From Zunongwangia mangrovi (GTDB lineage: Bacteria > Bacteroidota > Bacteroidia > Flavobacteriales > Flavobacteriaceae), in contig NZ_FOKV01000009.1 of NCBI RefSeq assembly GCF_900112105.1, positions 124,001-188,000 of the forward strand: a stretch of 64,000 nt of DNA. Direction: 5' to 3'. The notes beneath the pieces are model-generated. The model was not told the origin of the DNA, did no database searches, and saw only the letters and a program-made list of their open reading frames with translations. Shown one piece after another: positions 18,020 through 27,682 of this stretch (positions are counted from its first letter, which is position 1; the number at the start of each line of letters is the position of its first letter). Position numbers and translations under genes: made by a program.

Positions 18020-20167
18020 ATGCTTTTTTATATTCTAAAATTTACCGGTTGTCTTTTGGTTCTATATTCGTTTTATAGATTATTCTTAGAAAACGAAAAA
18101 AATCATGAGTTTAAGCGATTTTACTTATTGTTTGCGCTGGTAGCCTCTGTGATTATTCCGCTAATTACCATAACTTATAAGGTAGAAGCCCAGACCATCG
18201 AGCAAACCGGGATTTTGTTGCCAGAAACCATCACTAATGTAGAAGAAGTTAAAACAACTTCCTGGAAAGATCATCTTCCGGCCATATTATGGAGTGTTTA
18301 TAGTATTGGTTCTGTGGTTTTTTTGATACGATTTCTGAAGAATCTTCAGTATTTAAAAAAACTTATTCAGCAATGCGAAAAAGTAAAAGAACCACTAAGC
18401 ACAAAGATTTTACTGCCATTTCAACAAATTCCGTATTCATATTTTAGATATATTTTTGTAGATAAAGAGGCTTTCAAAACCAATAGTATTCCGCAGGAAA
18501 TTTTAAAACACGAAGAGGCACACGTACATCAAAAACATACGCTGGATTTATTGATTTTGGAGATTTTACAGATCATTTTTTGGTTTAATCCGCTATTTAT
18601 TTTCATCAAAAAATCAATACGCTTAAATCACGAATTTCTGGCAGATGAAGCCGTTTTAAATCAAAATATTAGTGCATTATCATATTCAACATTATTACTA
18701 AACAGCTCGTTTGGAAAACATCAGTCCGCTATGACGAGTTCATTTAAACATTCATTAATCAAAAAACGAATCGTTATGATTTCAAATTCATTTTCAAAAA
18801 AGAGAGTAGGGCTAAAACTTGGATTTTTAGTGCCTGTTCTATGTTGCTGTATTTATTTTTTCAATAATGATATTGTTGCTGAAACTATACAGCAGGAATC
18901 GCCTATTGTTACTGAAACTTTGAACGCGTTTACGCTAAAAATTCACGGTGAAAAGATCGAACTGAATGGGGAGCAGGTGCTGCTAGAAGAATTTGCTTCG
19001 AAATTAGATAAAATTACTAATCAATATCCAGATAAAGATTTACTGAAAAATAATGTGCGCTTAGATCTAAAAAACGTTCCTGAAGATTTTAAAAAGAAAG
19101 TAGGCAAGGAATATCTTAAAACTCATTATTACCAGGTGATGAAGAAGAATTCAAGAAATACTTCTTTGTTTCCTTCAGGTGTTCCAGTTCCACCAGCTCC
19201 ACCAGCGCCACCAATGCAAATTTCGGGAAGAAGCGGGACTTCGTACATCACCACAGATAGTCCTACTAAACAACAAATTAAGGAATGGAAAAATAAAGGC
19301 TATACTTTTTATTTTGATAATAATCCAATCTCAAAAGAGAAGCTTGATGCTATCGATTTAAATACGATAAGTCTCTATTCTAAGCAGATTGATGAGACAG
19401 GAACTAAAATATATCTGAATACGGTGTATTCGCAATATTCTAAAAATCCACCTTCAAAATCGCTATTATCAGATCAAAATTTGAAGATTTATGGACAAAT
19501 TTTTATAGACGGCAAGGAAGTTTCAAGAAAGAAAGTAAAGGATTATTCGGCGCAGGATTTTAAGGCCTATTGGATCGTTAAAGATGGAAAGTTACCTACT
19601 AACGAGCGCTTAATTTTAAAACTTTCTACGGAAGAAGTTCCTGAGGTTGTTGAAGAAGTAGAAACTATAGAGATAATTGAAGATAAGCCACAGTCTCCGC
19701 CAAGTCCAAAAGCTCCTGAAGTTATCGAGGTAATAGAAGATGTTCCCGAACCACCAAAACCAGAAATAATAGAAGTTGTAGAGGACGTTCCAAATCCTCC
19801 AGCTCCGCCAAAACAGCCTGAAATTATTGAAGTAATTGAGGTTGTAGAAGATGACGCTTCTATATCTAATGAAAAAGAAGTTATCGAGGTAGTTGAAGAA
19901 GAACTAGGGATGGAGATTAATAATCCAGAGCAGGAAAAATCGGTTAAAGAATTAATTAAAGATTATAATGGTCAGCTAAAAAAAGTAAAGTCACTTTTGC
20001 CAGAAGGGTATCCCATGGCGTATTTTAAATTAGAAAAAAAGGAACAGGATAAAATTTTGAAAGAGTACAACAAAATGTTTACGATCTATATTCTTTTGCA
20101 AAAACAAGGGGCTGAGAAGCAAGTTGATCGTACGCCACCGCCACCACCGAGTAGGGAAAAAAAATAA
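18020..20167 (+). CDS. BlaR1-like M56-family membrane metallopeptidase with a proline-rich acidic tail
   Basis: A 715-residue inner-membrane protein. Hydrophobic helices lie at about residues 2-20, 34-54, 87-105, 176-198 and 268-285. The gluzincin motif HEEAH is at residues 164-168, with a further DEA segment (FLADEAVL) that fits the third metal ligand. The large C-terminal part after residue 290 is periplasmic if the topology follows BlaR1, but shows no penicillin-binding serine motif I can recognise. Near residues 545-625 it contains a repeated module of EIIEVVEDV-type stretches alternating with PPxPP linkers. It is presumably the sensor and protease that inactivates the upstream repressor; the signal is unknown. 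The repeated tail could span the periplasm or hold a partner. Confidence 0.88.
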   Translation: MLFYILKFTGCLLVLYSFYRLFLENEKNHEFKRFYLLFALVASVIIPLITITYKVEAQTIEQTGILLPETITNVEEVKTTSWKDHLPAILWSVYSIGSVVFLIRFLKNLQYLKKLIQQCEKVKEPLSTKILLPFQQIPYSYFRYIFVDKEAFKTNSIPQEILKHEEAHVHQKHTLDLLILEILQIIFWFNPLFIFIKKSIRLNHEFLADEAVLNQNISALSYSTLLLNSSFGKHQSAMTSSFKHSLIKKRIVMISNSFSKKRVGLKLGFLVPVLCCCIYFFNNDIVAETIQQESPIVTETLNAFTLKIHGEKIELNGEQVLLEEFASKLDKITNQYPDKDLLKNNVRLDLKNVPEDFKKKVGKEYLKTHYYQVMKKNSRNTSLFPSGVPVPPAPPAPPMQISGRSGTSYITTDSPTKQQIKEWKNKGYTFYFDNNPISKEKLDAIDLNTISLYSKQIDETGTKIYLNTVYSQYSKNPPSKSLLSDQNLKIYGQIFIDGKEVSRKKVKDYSAQDFKAYWIVKDGKLPTNERLILKLSTEEVPEVVEEVETIEIIEDKPQSPPSPKAPEVIEVIEDVPEPPKPEIIEVVEDVPNPPAPPKQPEIIEVIEVVEDDASISNEKEVIEVVEEELGMEINNPEQEKSVKELIKDYNGQLKKVKSLLPEGYPMAYFKLEKKEQDKILKEYNKMFTIYILLQKQGAEKQVDRTPPPPPSREKK

Positions 20168-20190
20168 TTCAGATATTTTCAGATTTTAAT

Positions 20191-20227
20191 AAAGAAAGGT
20201 GATTTTGTGAAGTCATCTTTCTTTTTT
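20191..20227 (+). terminator. Intrinsic terminator after the BlaR1-like gene
   Basis: AAAGAAAGGTGA pairs imperfectly with TCATCTTTCTTT, then a T run. Confidence 0.65.
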
Positions 20228-20419
20228 GATTAAACAAAATCTTAGTGTTTGCTAGAATTCAATAAATGTTTATTTAACATTTTTAAATAATTTTCAATTT
20301 TTCTAAATAATTGCTCTATGAAATATTGAATTCTTAAGGCTAAACCGATTAGTTAAGGATAATCTGTTAAAATTATTTTATTAACTTTTGTTTAGCCTGT
20401 TTTTTGGTTTATATTAACA

Positions 20420-20427
20420 TAAATTTG
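20420..20427 (+). promoter_or_regulatory. Candidate -7 element of the 54-aa membrane protein gene
   Basis: TAAATTTG matches TAnnTTTG; a CTG lies 20 nt upstream in place of the usual TTG. The ATG is 24 bp downstream. Confidence 0.4.
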
Positions 20428-20450
20428 ATATTGATAATATGCCTTAAGAA

Positions 20451-20615
20451 ATGGACCGTATTCTTTTAATTATGATCGCTTTAGAAGTAGTTATAGCAAT
20501 ACTACTGATTATGATTTTTATTCAAATTAAAGCTACTTATTTTCAGGATATCAAAAAAGAAAAACGGATCTATCGCATCCTTAATGATCTTATAAAAAGG
20601 AAAAGAGGCTTCTAA
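20451..20615 (+). CDS. Small single-pass membrane protein, 54 aa
   Basis: Read by hand: MDRILLIMIALEVVIAILLI opens a strong transmembrane helix (about residues 4-26), followed by a basic cytoplasmic-looking tail ending IKRKRGF. It has its own candidate promoter, and its codon use matches neighbouring genes. It stands alone between the BlaR1-like gene and sucD. I know no family and infer only an inner-membrane location. Confidence 0.5.
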   Translation: MDRILLIMIALEVVIAILLIMIFIQIKATYFQDIKKEKRIYRILNDLIKRKRGF

Positions 20616-20722
20616 CTTTTAAACTTTAAAAGTATAGAATCTACGGTCTTGTCTCTTTATACAGTTATTTGTAAATCACTGAATAAATATCAAAAAAGCT
20701 TTATGTTTTATCTTTAAAAACA

Positions 20723-20730
20723 TATTTTTG
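20723..20730 (+). promoter_or_regulatory. Candidate -7 element of sucD
   Basis: TATTTTTG matches TAnnTTTG, 24 bp before the sucD ATG. No TTG is properly spaced upstream. Confidence 0.4.
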
Positions 20731-20754
20731 TGTACGTAATTACAAAAAATACTT

Positions 20755-21627
20755 ATGAGCGTTTTAGTAAATAAAGATTCAAAAATAATAGTGCAGGGAT
20801 TTACCGGTAGTGAAGGTACTTTTCATGCAGAGCAAATGATAGAATATGGTTCCAACGTTGTTGGAGGTGTGACTCCGGGTAAAGGAGGTCAAACTCATTT
20901 GGATAGACCGGTGTTTAATACAGTTTCAGATGCTGTAAAAGAAACAGGAGCAGATGTTACGATCATCTTTGTGCCGCCAGCCTTTGCTGCAGATGCAATT
21001 ATGGAAGCTGCAGATGCCGGGATTAAAGTAATCATTACTATTACCGAGGGTATTCCTGTTTCAGATATGGTTAAGGCTTCAGATTATATTAAAGGCAAAG
21101 ATTGTCGTTTAATTGGTCCTAACTGTCCTGGTGTTATCACTCCGGGTGAAGCTAAAGTTGGAATTATGCCAGGTTTTGTTTTCAAAAAAGGAACTGTAGG
21201 TATCGTTTCTAAATCTGGAACTTTAACTTACGAAGCTGCAGATCAGGTTGTAAAAGAAGGTTTTGGGATTACTACAGCAATTGGAATTGGTGGAGACCCT
21301 ATTATTGGAACGACTACCAAAGACGCGGTAGAGCTTTTAATGAACGATGATGAGACTAAAGCTATCGTTATGATCGGTGAGATTGGTGGACAGTTAGAAG
21401 CTGATGCTGCTAAGTGGATTAAAGAAAACGGTAACAAAAAGCCTGTTATTGGATTTATCGCTGGAGAAACTGCTCCTGCTGGTAGAACAATGGGGCATGC
21501 TGGTGCTATTGTAGGTGGTAGCGAAGATACTGCCCAAGCTAAGAAAGCGATCTTAAAAGAAAACGGAGTTCATGTTGTAGATTCTCCTGCCGAGATTGGT
21601 AAAAAAGTTGCCGAGGTTCTTGGATAA
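20755..21627 (+). CDS. sucD: Succinate-CoA ligase, alpha subunit
   Basis: This subunit binds CoA and carries the phosphohistidine in the TCA-cycle enzyme that converts succinyl-CoA to succinate with ATP or GTP formation. At 290 residues it has the N-terminal CoA-binding Rossmann domain ([16 protein letters not shown]) and the catalytic histidine loop [13 protein letters not shown] (about residues 241-253). The partner gene sucC is not adjacent, and a strong terminator follows directly, so the two subunits are transcribed separately here. This is seen in other flavobacteria. Confidence 0.96.
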   Translation: MSVLVNKDSKIIVQGFTGSEGTFHAEQMIEYGSNVVGGVTPGKGGQTHLDRPVFNTVSDAVKETGADVTIIFVPPAFAADAIMEAADAGIKVIITITEGIPVSDMVKASDYIKGKDCRLIGPNCPGVITPGEAKVGIMPGFVFKKGTVGIVSKSGTLTYEAADQVVKEGFGITTAIGIGGDPIIGTTTKDAVELLMNDDETKAIVMIGEIGGQLEADAAKWIKENGNKKPVIGFIAGETAPAGRTMGHAGAIVGGSEDTAQAKKAILKENGVHVVDSPAEIGKKVAEVLG

Positions 21628-21660
21628 AAGTTAAAATTTAAGATAATTTTAAATAATTTT

Positions 21661-21694
21661 AGTCCGTAAGCGTTATATGCTTACGGACTTTTTT
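21661..21694 (+). terminator. Intrinsic terminator of sucD
   Basis: A perfect 11-bp stem (AGTCCGTAAGC with GCTTACGGACT) is followed by a T run. Confidence 0.95.
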
Positions 21695-21729
21695 ATTTTT
21701 ATACATATTTATCAATCAAAACTTTAACT

Positions 21730-24693
21730 ATGAGGAATTACTATCTACCTCTCATGGCAGTCCTTTTCTTGGCGGTTGCCTCCTGTAAAAAAGAGCAGGG
21801 AGAAAATGAAAAAACTCACACCGATGCTAACGGATTTTCTTACGAAACTTTTGAGGATGATCCCACCGGTTTACGCTTGTATACATTGGATAATGGTTTA
21901 AAGGTTTATTTAAGCCGAAATAATGAAGAACCTAAGATTCAAACCTTAATTGCTGTTCGTGCCGGTTCTACTTACGATCCTGCAGATAATACTGGGCTTG
22001 CGCATTACTTAGAACATATGGTGTTCAAAGGTACCAGTAAAATAGGAACTCAGGATTGGGAAACAGAAAAAGTACTTTTAGATTCCATTTCAGATCTTTA
22101 CGAAAAGCATAAAGCCACAACAGATCCTGAAGAGAAAAAAGCAATTTATCGCCAAATCGATTCGGTTTCACAGGAAGCTTCAAAATATTCTATCGCTAAC
22201 GAATATGATAAAATGGTAAGTTCTTTGGGAGCCGAAGGTACCAATGCTTTCACTTCAAATGAACAAACGGTTTATGTGAATAAAATTCCGTCTAACGAAT
22301 TAGATAAATGGCTCACCGTAGAAAGCGAAAGGTTTAATGAGTTGGTGCTGCGTTTATTTCATACCGAATTAGAAGCGGTTTACGAAGAGTTTAACCGCGG
22401 GCAGGATAGTGATTCCAGAAAGCAATATTATGCAGTTTTAGAAGGTCTTTATCCTACGCATCCTTATGGTACACAAACTACTTTAGGGAAATCTGAGCAT
22501 TTAAAAAATCCATCGATGGTGGCCATTCATAATTATCACGATAAATATTATGTACCAAATAACATGGCTGTGATCCTTTCGGGAGATTTAGAATTTGATA
22601 CTACGATTCAGAAGGTGAATGATGCATTTGGTGGTTACGAGTCTAAAGAAGTTACGCATCCAACTTTTCCTGAAGAGCAGCCTTTCACTGCGCCTATTGA
22701 AAAAGAGGTATTTGGGCCAACGTCAGAATCTGTTTATGTCGCTTTCCGTACCGATGGTGTTGGTAGTAAAGATCAAAAAATCGTTTATCTTATCGATTAT
22801 ATTTTGGCAAATTCACAGGCGGGTTTAATAGACTTAGATCTAAACCAAAAGCAAAAGGTTCAGCAGGCTTCTTCATTTACCAATTTCGATAATGATTATG
22901 GGTTCCATTTATTATACGGAATGCCAAAGGCAGATCAATCTTTAGAAGAAGTGAAGGATTTGTTACTTGCTGAAGTAGAAAAGATTAAAAATGGAGAGTT
23001 TGAAGATTGGTTAATCGAAGCGGTAATTAACGATTTAAAGTTGTCTGAGATTCGCCAATATGAAAATGCATCTTCTGTAGCTTATGCACACATGGATGCT
23101 TTTATTCATTTTCAGGATTGGCAGGAAATAGTAGATTTTACTGAGGATCTTAAAAGTATTACCAAAGAAGAACTGGTGAATTATGCAAACGAGCATTATA
23201 AAGATAATTATGTAGCAGTTTACAAGCGCTTGGGTGAAGATCCAAATATTGCTAAAGTTGAAAACCCGGGAATTACTCCAGTTCAGTTAAATCGTGATAA
23301 GCAATCTGAATTTATAACCGAATTCAATAAAACGGAAGCACCTGCTCTAACTCCGCAATATGTAGATTATGAAGAAGCGATCAAAAAAGAAGAGACAGAA
23401 AATGGATTGCCTGTTTCTTATATTCTAAATGAAACTAATGATCTTTTTAACCTGTATTTCATTTTTGATATGGGACAGGATAACGATAAAGAAATTTCAT
23501 TAGCTACCGGATATTTAGATTATCTAGGTACAGATAAATATACTCCTGAAGAATTGAAGCAGGAATTTTACAAACTTGGTATCAATCATTTTGTAAGTTC
23601 AGGTTCAGATCAGATTTATGTTGGGATTAGTGGGTTAAAAGAGAATTTACCTAAAGGCTTAGAATTGTTAGAGCATCTTTGGGAAAACGCAAAACCTAAT
23701 CAGGAAACTTACGAGAAATACGTAGCATCTATAATGAAAGGTCGCGATGATGCCAAAACTCAAAAAGGAAATATTCTTTTTAATGGTTTGCTTAATTACG
23801 GTAAATACGGTGAAGATTCTCGTTTGCGTAATATTTATACTGAAGCCGAATTAAAAGCTTTGGATCCTGCTGAATTAGTAGAAAAAGTAAAAGATCTACG
23901 TAATTACAAACAACGTGTGCTTTACTACGGAAAAGATCCAGATGCAGCAGTAGCTGCGGTGAGCGAAAAGCATAGTGTTCCAGAAGAACTTAAAGATTAT
24001 CCTGAAGCTAAAGTTTATACTGAACTTGATACTGGAGGTAATGTATACTTTGTAGATTATGATATGGTACAAAGCGAGATGATGTTCATTACGAAAGGAG
24101 ATAATTTTAATGCAGATGAAATGGCGGCTACACAATTATTCAATACGTATTTTGGTAGCGGTTTATCATCAATCGTATTTCAGGAAATAAGGGAATCCAA
24201 GTCTTTAGCTTATTCGGCTTACTCGAGCTATCAAATGGCTTCAGAAATAGATAAACCTAACTATACGATGGCCTATATCGGTACACAAGCCAATAAAATG
24301 CCACAGGCAGTAGATGCAATGATAGAATTAATGACCAACATGCCTGAAGCAAAAGAACAGTTTGAAGCGGCTAAAGAGGCTACACTTAAGAAGATAGCAG
24401 CAGATCGTATAACAAAAACAAGCATCTTTTGGAGTTACGAAAGTTTAAAAGATCGGGGCATAGATCACGATATGCGTAAAGAAATGTACGACGCTATTAA
24501 GGATATGAGTTTCGATGATTTACAAAGCTTTTTTGATAACAATATAAAAGGCCAGGATTACAATGTTTTGGTAATCGGGAATAAAAAAGATGTAGATATG
24601 CAGGCCCTTCAAAAATTAGGAGAAGTAAAAGAACTTGATATCGATTACTTATTCAATTACGAGAAAAAAGAAGATCAGGATCTAAAATTGTAA
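21730..24693 (+). CDS. M16 (insulinase/pitrilysin) family metallopeptidase lipoprotein
   Basis: A 987-residue two-module zinc protease. The N-terminus MRNYYLPLMAVLFLAVASCK is a lipoprotein signal with C19 as the lipidated cysteine. The inverted zinc motif HxxEH is at residues 92-96 (HYLEHMVFKG), with the downstream glutamate in the TELEAVYEEFNRG region. The second M16 module (from about residue 540) lacks the zinc motif and should form the other half of the clamshell. It is predicted to degrade peptides in the periplasm, anchored to a membrane. It is a single gene with its own terminator. The substrate is not known. Confidence 0.92.
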   Translation: MRNYYLPLMAVLFLAVASCKKEQGENEKTHTDANGFSYETFEDDPTGLRLYTLDNGLKVYLSRNNEEPKIQTLIAVRAGSTYDPADNTGLAHYLEHMVFKGTSKIGTQDWETEKVLLDSISDLYEKHKATTDPEEKKAIYRQIDSVSQEASKYSIANEYDKMVSSLGAEGTNAFTSNEQTVYVNKIPSNELDKWLTVESERFNELVLRLFHTELEAVYEEFNRGQDSDSRKQYYAVLEGLYPTHPYGTQTTLGKSEHLKNPSMVAIHNYHDKYYVPNNMAVILSGDLEFDTTIQKVNDAFGGYESKEVTHPTFPEEQPFTAPIEKEVFGPTSESVYVAFRTDGVGSKDQKIVYLIDYILANSQAGLIDLDLNQKQKVQQASSFTNFDNDYGFHLLYGMPKADQSLEEVKDLLLAEVEKIKNGEFEDWLIEAVINDLKLSEIRQYENASSVAYAHMDAFIHFQDWQEIVDFTEDLKSITKEELVNYANEHYKDNYVAVYKRLGEDPNIAKVENPGITPVQLNRDKQSEFITEFNKTEAPALTPQYVDYEEAIKKEETENGLPVSYILNETNDLFNLYFIFDMGQDNDKEISLATGYLDYLGTDKYTPEELKQEFYKLGINHFVSSGSDQIYVGISGLKENLPKGLELLEHLWENAKPNQETYEKYVASIMKGRDDAKTQKGNILFNGLLNYGKYGEDSRLRNIYTEAELKALDPAELVEKVKDLRNYKQRVLYYGKDPDAAVAAVSEKHSVPEELKDYPEAKVYTELDTGGNVYFVDYDMVQSEMMFITKGDNFNADEMAATQLFNTYFGSGLSSIVFQEIRESKSLAYSAYSSYQMASEIDKPNYTMAYIGTQANKMPQAVDAMIELMTNMPEAKEQFEAAKEATLKKIAADRITKTSIFWSYESLKDRGIDHDMRKEMYDAIKDMSFDDLQSFFDNNIKGQDYNVLVIGNKKDVDMQALQKLGEVKELDIDYLFNYEKKEDQDLKL

Positions 24694-24716
24694 TTCAGAA
24701 TAAAGAAAAATTAAAG

Positions 24717-24742
24717 ACCTCCTTGAAAAAGGAGGTTTTTTT
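24717..24742 (+). terminator. Intrinsic terminator of the M16 peptidase gene
   Basis: A perfect 8-bp stem (ACCTCCTT with AAGGAGGT), a GAAA tetraloop, then a T run. Confidence 0.9.
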
Positions 24743-24764
24743 ATACCTAAACAATGCTTATTCT

Positions 24765-24772
24765 TATCTTTG
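24765..24772 (+). promoter_or_regulatory. Candidate -7 element of fabG
   Basis: TATCTTTG matches TAnnTTTG, 31 bp before the fabG ATG. A -33 TTG is not evident. Confidence 0.4.
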
Positions 24773-24803
24773 GCGAAGATTAATCTAACTTACTATAATA
24801 CAT

Positions 24804-25550
24804 ATGAAATTATTAGAAGGTAAAAATGCTATCGTAACCGGTGGAAGCCGTGGTATTGGTAGAGGTATAGCAAAAGTATTTGCAGAGCATGGTGCTAATG
24901 TTGCATTCACTTATAACTCTTCTGAAGAAGCAGCTAAAGAGCTGGAAAACGAGCTTTCTGAAACCGGAGTAAAAGCTAAAGGTTATAAATCTAATGCGGC
25001 CGATTTCGAGCAGGCTCAGGAATTAATCAAAAATGTAGCTGAAGACTTTGGCGCTATCGATATTCTGGTAAATAATGCCGGGATCACAAAGGATAACCTG
25101 CTAATGCGCATGAGTGAGGAAGATTTTGATCGCGTGATCGAGGTAAATCTTAAGTCAATATTTAATATGACCAAAGCGGTACAGCGTACTATGCTTAAAC
25201 AACGTAAAGGAAGCATCATTAATATGAGTTCTGTTGTTGGAGTTAAGGGAAATGCTGGCCAGGCAAACTATGCAGCTTCTAAAGCTGGTATTATTGGTTT
25301 TAGTAAGTCTATGGCATTAGAGCTTGGTTCTCGTAATATTCGTACCAATGTGATCGCTCCTGGTTTTATCGAAACTGAAATGACCGAGAAATTAGACGAA
25401 AAAGTAGTGCAGGGATGGAGAGATAATATTCCTTTAAAACGTGGTGGTACGCCAGAGGATATCGCAAATGCCTGTGTATATTTAGGTAGTGATCTTAGTG
25501 CGTATGTTACCGGCCAGGTGCTAAACGTGGATGGCGGAATGCTTACCTAA
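24804..25550 (+). CDS. fabG: 3-oxoacyl-ACP reductase FabG
   Basis: A short-chain dehydrogenase of 248 residues that reduces 3-oxoacyl-ACP with NADPH in fatty acid elongation. The nucleotide-binding loop TGGSRGIGRG (residues 12-21), the NNAG motif (90-93) and the catalytic serine at 142-143, Y156 and K160 (YAASK) are all present, as is the C-terminal VTGQVLNVDGGM. It has its own probable promoter and is not next to other fatty acid genes except fabZ 10 kb away. Paralogous reductases can look alike, but the close fit to FabG makes this the best call. Confidence 0.94.
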   Translation: MKLLEGKNAIVTGGSRGIGRGIAKVFAEHGANVAFTYNSSEEAAKELENELSETGVKAKGYKSNAADFEQAQELIKNVAEDFGAIDILVNNAGITKDNLLMRMSEEDFDRVIEVNLKSIFNMTKAVQRTMLKQRKGSIINMSSVVGVKGNAGQANYAASKAGIIGFSKSMALELGSRNIRTNVIAPGFIETEMTEKLDEKVVQGWRDNIPLKRGGTPEDIANACVYLGSDLSAYVTGQVLNVDGGMLT

Positions 25551-25636
25551 GCAATTGAAGAAGTTCGTACGTTGTTTTTCCAATTGTGGTTGGTAGAATC
25601 TTAATATTCTCTTAAATTACAACCCAAAACCGATTA

Positions 25637-27670
25637 ATGACGATACTAAGCATAATATATATAACCCTGGCTGCATGCGTTGCGCTAGGGTTTTCTTATT
25701 TTCAATATTATGTGAAGTCTAAGCGTAACGGGAAGGAACTTTTGATCCTTTTTATTTTACGTGCTTTAAGCGTTTTTACGCTTCTTTTTTTATTGATCAA
25801 TCCAAAGATCAAATCGGTTTTTGTTGAACGGGAAAAGCCAGATTTGGTACTCACTTCAGATAATTCTGAGTCAATTTCTCACCTTAATCAGGAAAATAAT
25901 TTAGCTGAAATTGCTTCATTTTTCAATCAAGATGAAGAAATAAATGAACGTTTTGATGTTCAAAATATAAGTTTTGGGAGTGAAATTTCTACTAAAGATT
26001 CAGCCGACTTTAGTGCAAAACAAACCAATATTTTTAAGGCATTAGATGCTATAAAATCGAGCTTTAAAAAGAAGCAAAATGCGACGATTTTAATGACCGA
26101 TGGTAACCAGACTTTAGGTAGGGATTTTCAATATTTTAGTGCTTTAAAAAACCAAAAGATCTTTCCGGTGATTCTTGGAGATACCACAAAATTTCCAGAT
26201 CTAAGCATCTCAAAATTGAATGTAAATCGATATGCTTTTCTTGAAAATAAGTTTCCGGTAGAAGTTTTTGTAAATTATTCGGGTTCAAAAAATGTCGCTT
26301 CAAGATTTATAATATCGACTAATGGGAAGACAGTTTTTTCTGAAGATGTCAATTTTTCAGAAGAAAACAGGTCGGTTAGAATAGAGGCAAACTTACCAGC
26401 TTCGCAATTGGGAACACAAACTTATTCCGCAGAAATTCTTCCGTTAGAAAATGAAAAGAATACGGTCAATAATCAAAATAACTTTGCAGTTGAGGTGATC
26501 GACGAGCGAACTTCGGTTTTAATATTAAGTAGTATTGCGCATCCAGATCTTGGCGCTCTTAAAAAATCTATCGAAACTAATAAACAGCGAAAAGTTGCGG
26601 TAAAATACACTAGCGAAAATAATGTAAAATTAAATCAATATCAGTTAGTTATATTTTATCAACCAAATAATAACTTTAACAATTGGTTTGAGTTGATCGA
26701 CGAGGCTAATTTAAACTATTTTATCATAACTGGAACTAAAACTAATTGGAGTGCAGTTCAAAAATCATTGCCATTTTTATCGAAAACCGGTAGTAATACT
26801 GAGCAGGATTTTTATGCAGAAATAAACCCGAATTTTAACCAATTTCAGTTTGAGGATATCGGATTTTTAGATCTTCCCCCTCTTCAGGATAAGTTTGGGG
26901 ATCTGAAAATTGATACCGATTTTGAGACTTTACTCTACCAAAATATCGAAGGTGTTAGTACCAAAGATCCTTTATTGATGATTGCTAAAAATAACGATAG
27001 AAGTTCAGCGGTTTTGTTTGGTGAGAATATCTGGAGATGGCGAACTAAGATTTTCGTGGAGAATCAAAGCTTCGAAAAGTTCGATAACTTTATTGGCGGC
27101 TTGATTCAAAATCTATCTTCAAAAAAGAAAAAAGAGCGCTTAAATATCGAATATGAATCTTTCTTTTATTCCAACGAAATTGTAAAATTTGACGCTCAAT
27201 TTTTTGATGAAAATTATCAATTCGATCCTAATGCGAATCTTCAGATCGAACTAAAAAATGACAGTTTAAATTCAGCATTAGATTCAAGATTTTTATTGCG
27301 AAATAATTTCTATCAGGTTAGTTTTAATGATCTTCAACCCGGGGAATATCGCTTTATTGTTTCCGAAGAAAATTCAGGAATAAAGAAGTCCGGTAAATTT
27401 TCCGTAATTTCGTTCAATGTAGAAGAGCAATTTTCTTCAGCGAATTTTTCGAAACTAAAAAATCTGGCTGATAAAAATGAAAGTCAGGTTTACTTCCCCG
27501 ATCAACTGGAAAATTTAAAATCTGAACTTTTAAACGATAATCGTTTTTCGATCATAAGAAAAGAAAGCACCAAATCCCAGCCAATAATCGAATGGTATAT
27601 TTTGTTATTTATCTTAGTCGGGTTGTTGGCAGGAGAATGGTTTTATAGAAAATATAAAGGTTTAATTTAA
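25637..27670 (+). CDS. Membrane protein with a von Willebrand factor A-like domain
   Basis: A 677-residue protein with two N-terminal membrane helices (about residues 3-25 and 34-54), a long soluble part and a C-terminal helix (about 650-668) followed by a short basic tail. Just after the second helix a VWA-type fold begins; residues 75-79 read DNSES, a DxSxS metal-ion-dependent adhesion motif, and MTDGNQT supplies a typical later loop. The layout resembles BatA/BatB-like and related Bacteroidota membrane VWA proteins, although MoxR-type ATPase genes are not nearby. The remaining 400 residues look beta-rich. It is probably an inner-membrane protein with a periplasmic domain. It is followed 12 bp later by the SPFH gene, suggesting a functional pair. 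Confidence 0.8.
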   Translation: MTILSIIYITLAACVALGFSYFQYYVKSKRNGKELLILFILRALSVFTLLFLLINPKIKSVFVEREKPDLVLTSDNSESISHLNQENNLAEIASFFNQDEEINERFDVQNISFGSEISTKDSADFSAKQTNIFKALDAIKSSFKKKQNATILMTDGNQTLGRDFQYFSALKNQKIFPVILGDTTKFPDLSISKLNVNRYAFLENKFPVEVFVNYSGSKNVASRFIISTNGKTVFSEDVNFSEENRSVRIEANLPASQLGTQTYSAEILPLENEKNTVNNQNNFAVEVIDERTSVLILSSIAHPDLGALKKSIETNKQRKVAVKYTSENNVKLNQYQLVIFYQPNNNFNNWFELIDEANLNYFIITGTKTNWSAVQKSLPFLSKTGSNTEQDFYAEINPNFNQFQFEDIGFLDLPPLQDKFGDLKIDTDFETLLYQNIEGVSTKDPLLMIAKNNDRSSAVLFGENIWRWRTKIFVENQSFEKFDNFIGGLIQNLSSKKKKERLNIEYESFFYSNEIVKFDAQFFDENYQFDPNANLQIELKNDSLNSALDSRFLLRNNFYQVSFNDLQPGEYRFIVSEENSGIKKSGKFSVISFNVEEQFSSANFSKLKNLADKNESQVYFPDQLENLKSELLNDNRFSIIRKESTKSQPIIEWYILLFILVGLLAGEWFYRKYKGLI

Positions 27671-27682
27671 CATCAAATATTA

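Noticed and set aside
17648-20167. A beta-lactam resistance locus
   Set aside because: The regulator and protease are present, but no beta-lactamase or penicillin-binding gene is adjacent and the protease lacks a visible sensor domain for beta-lactams.
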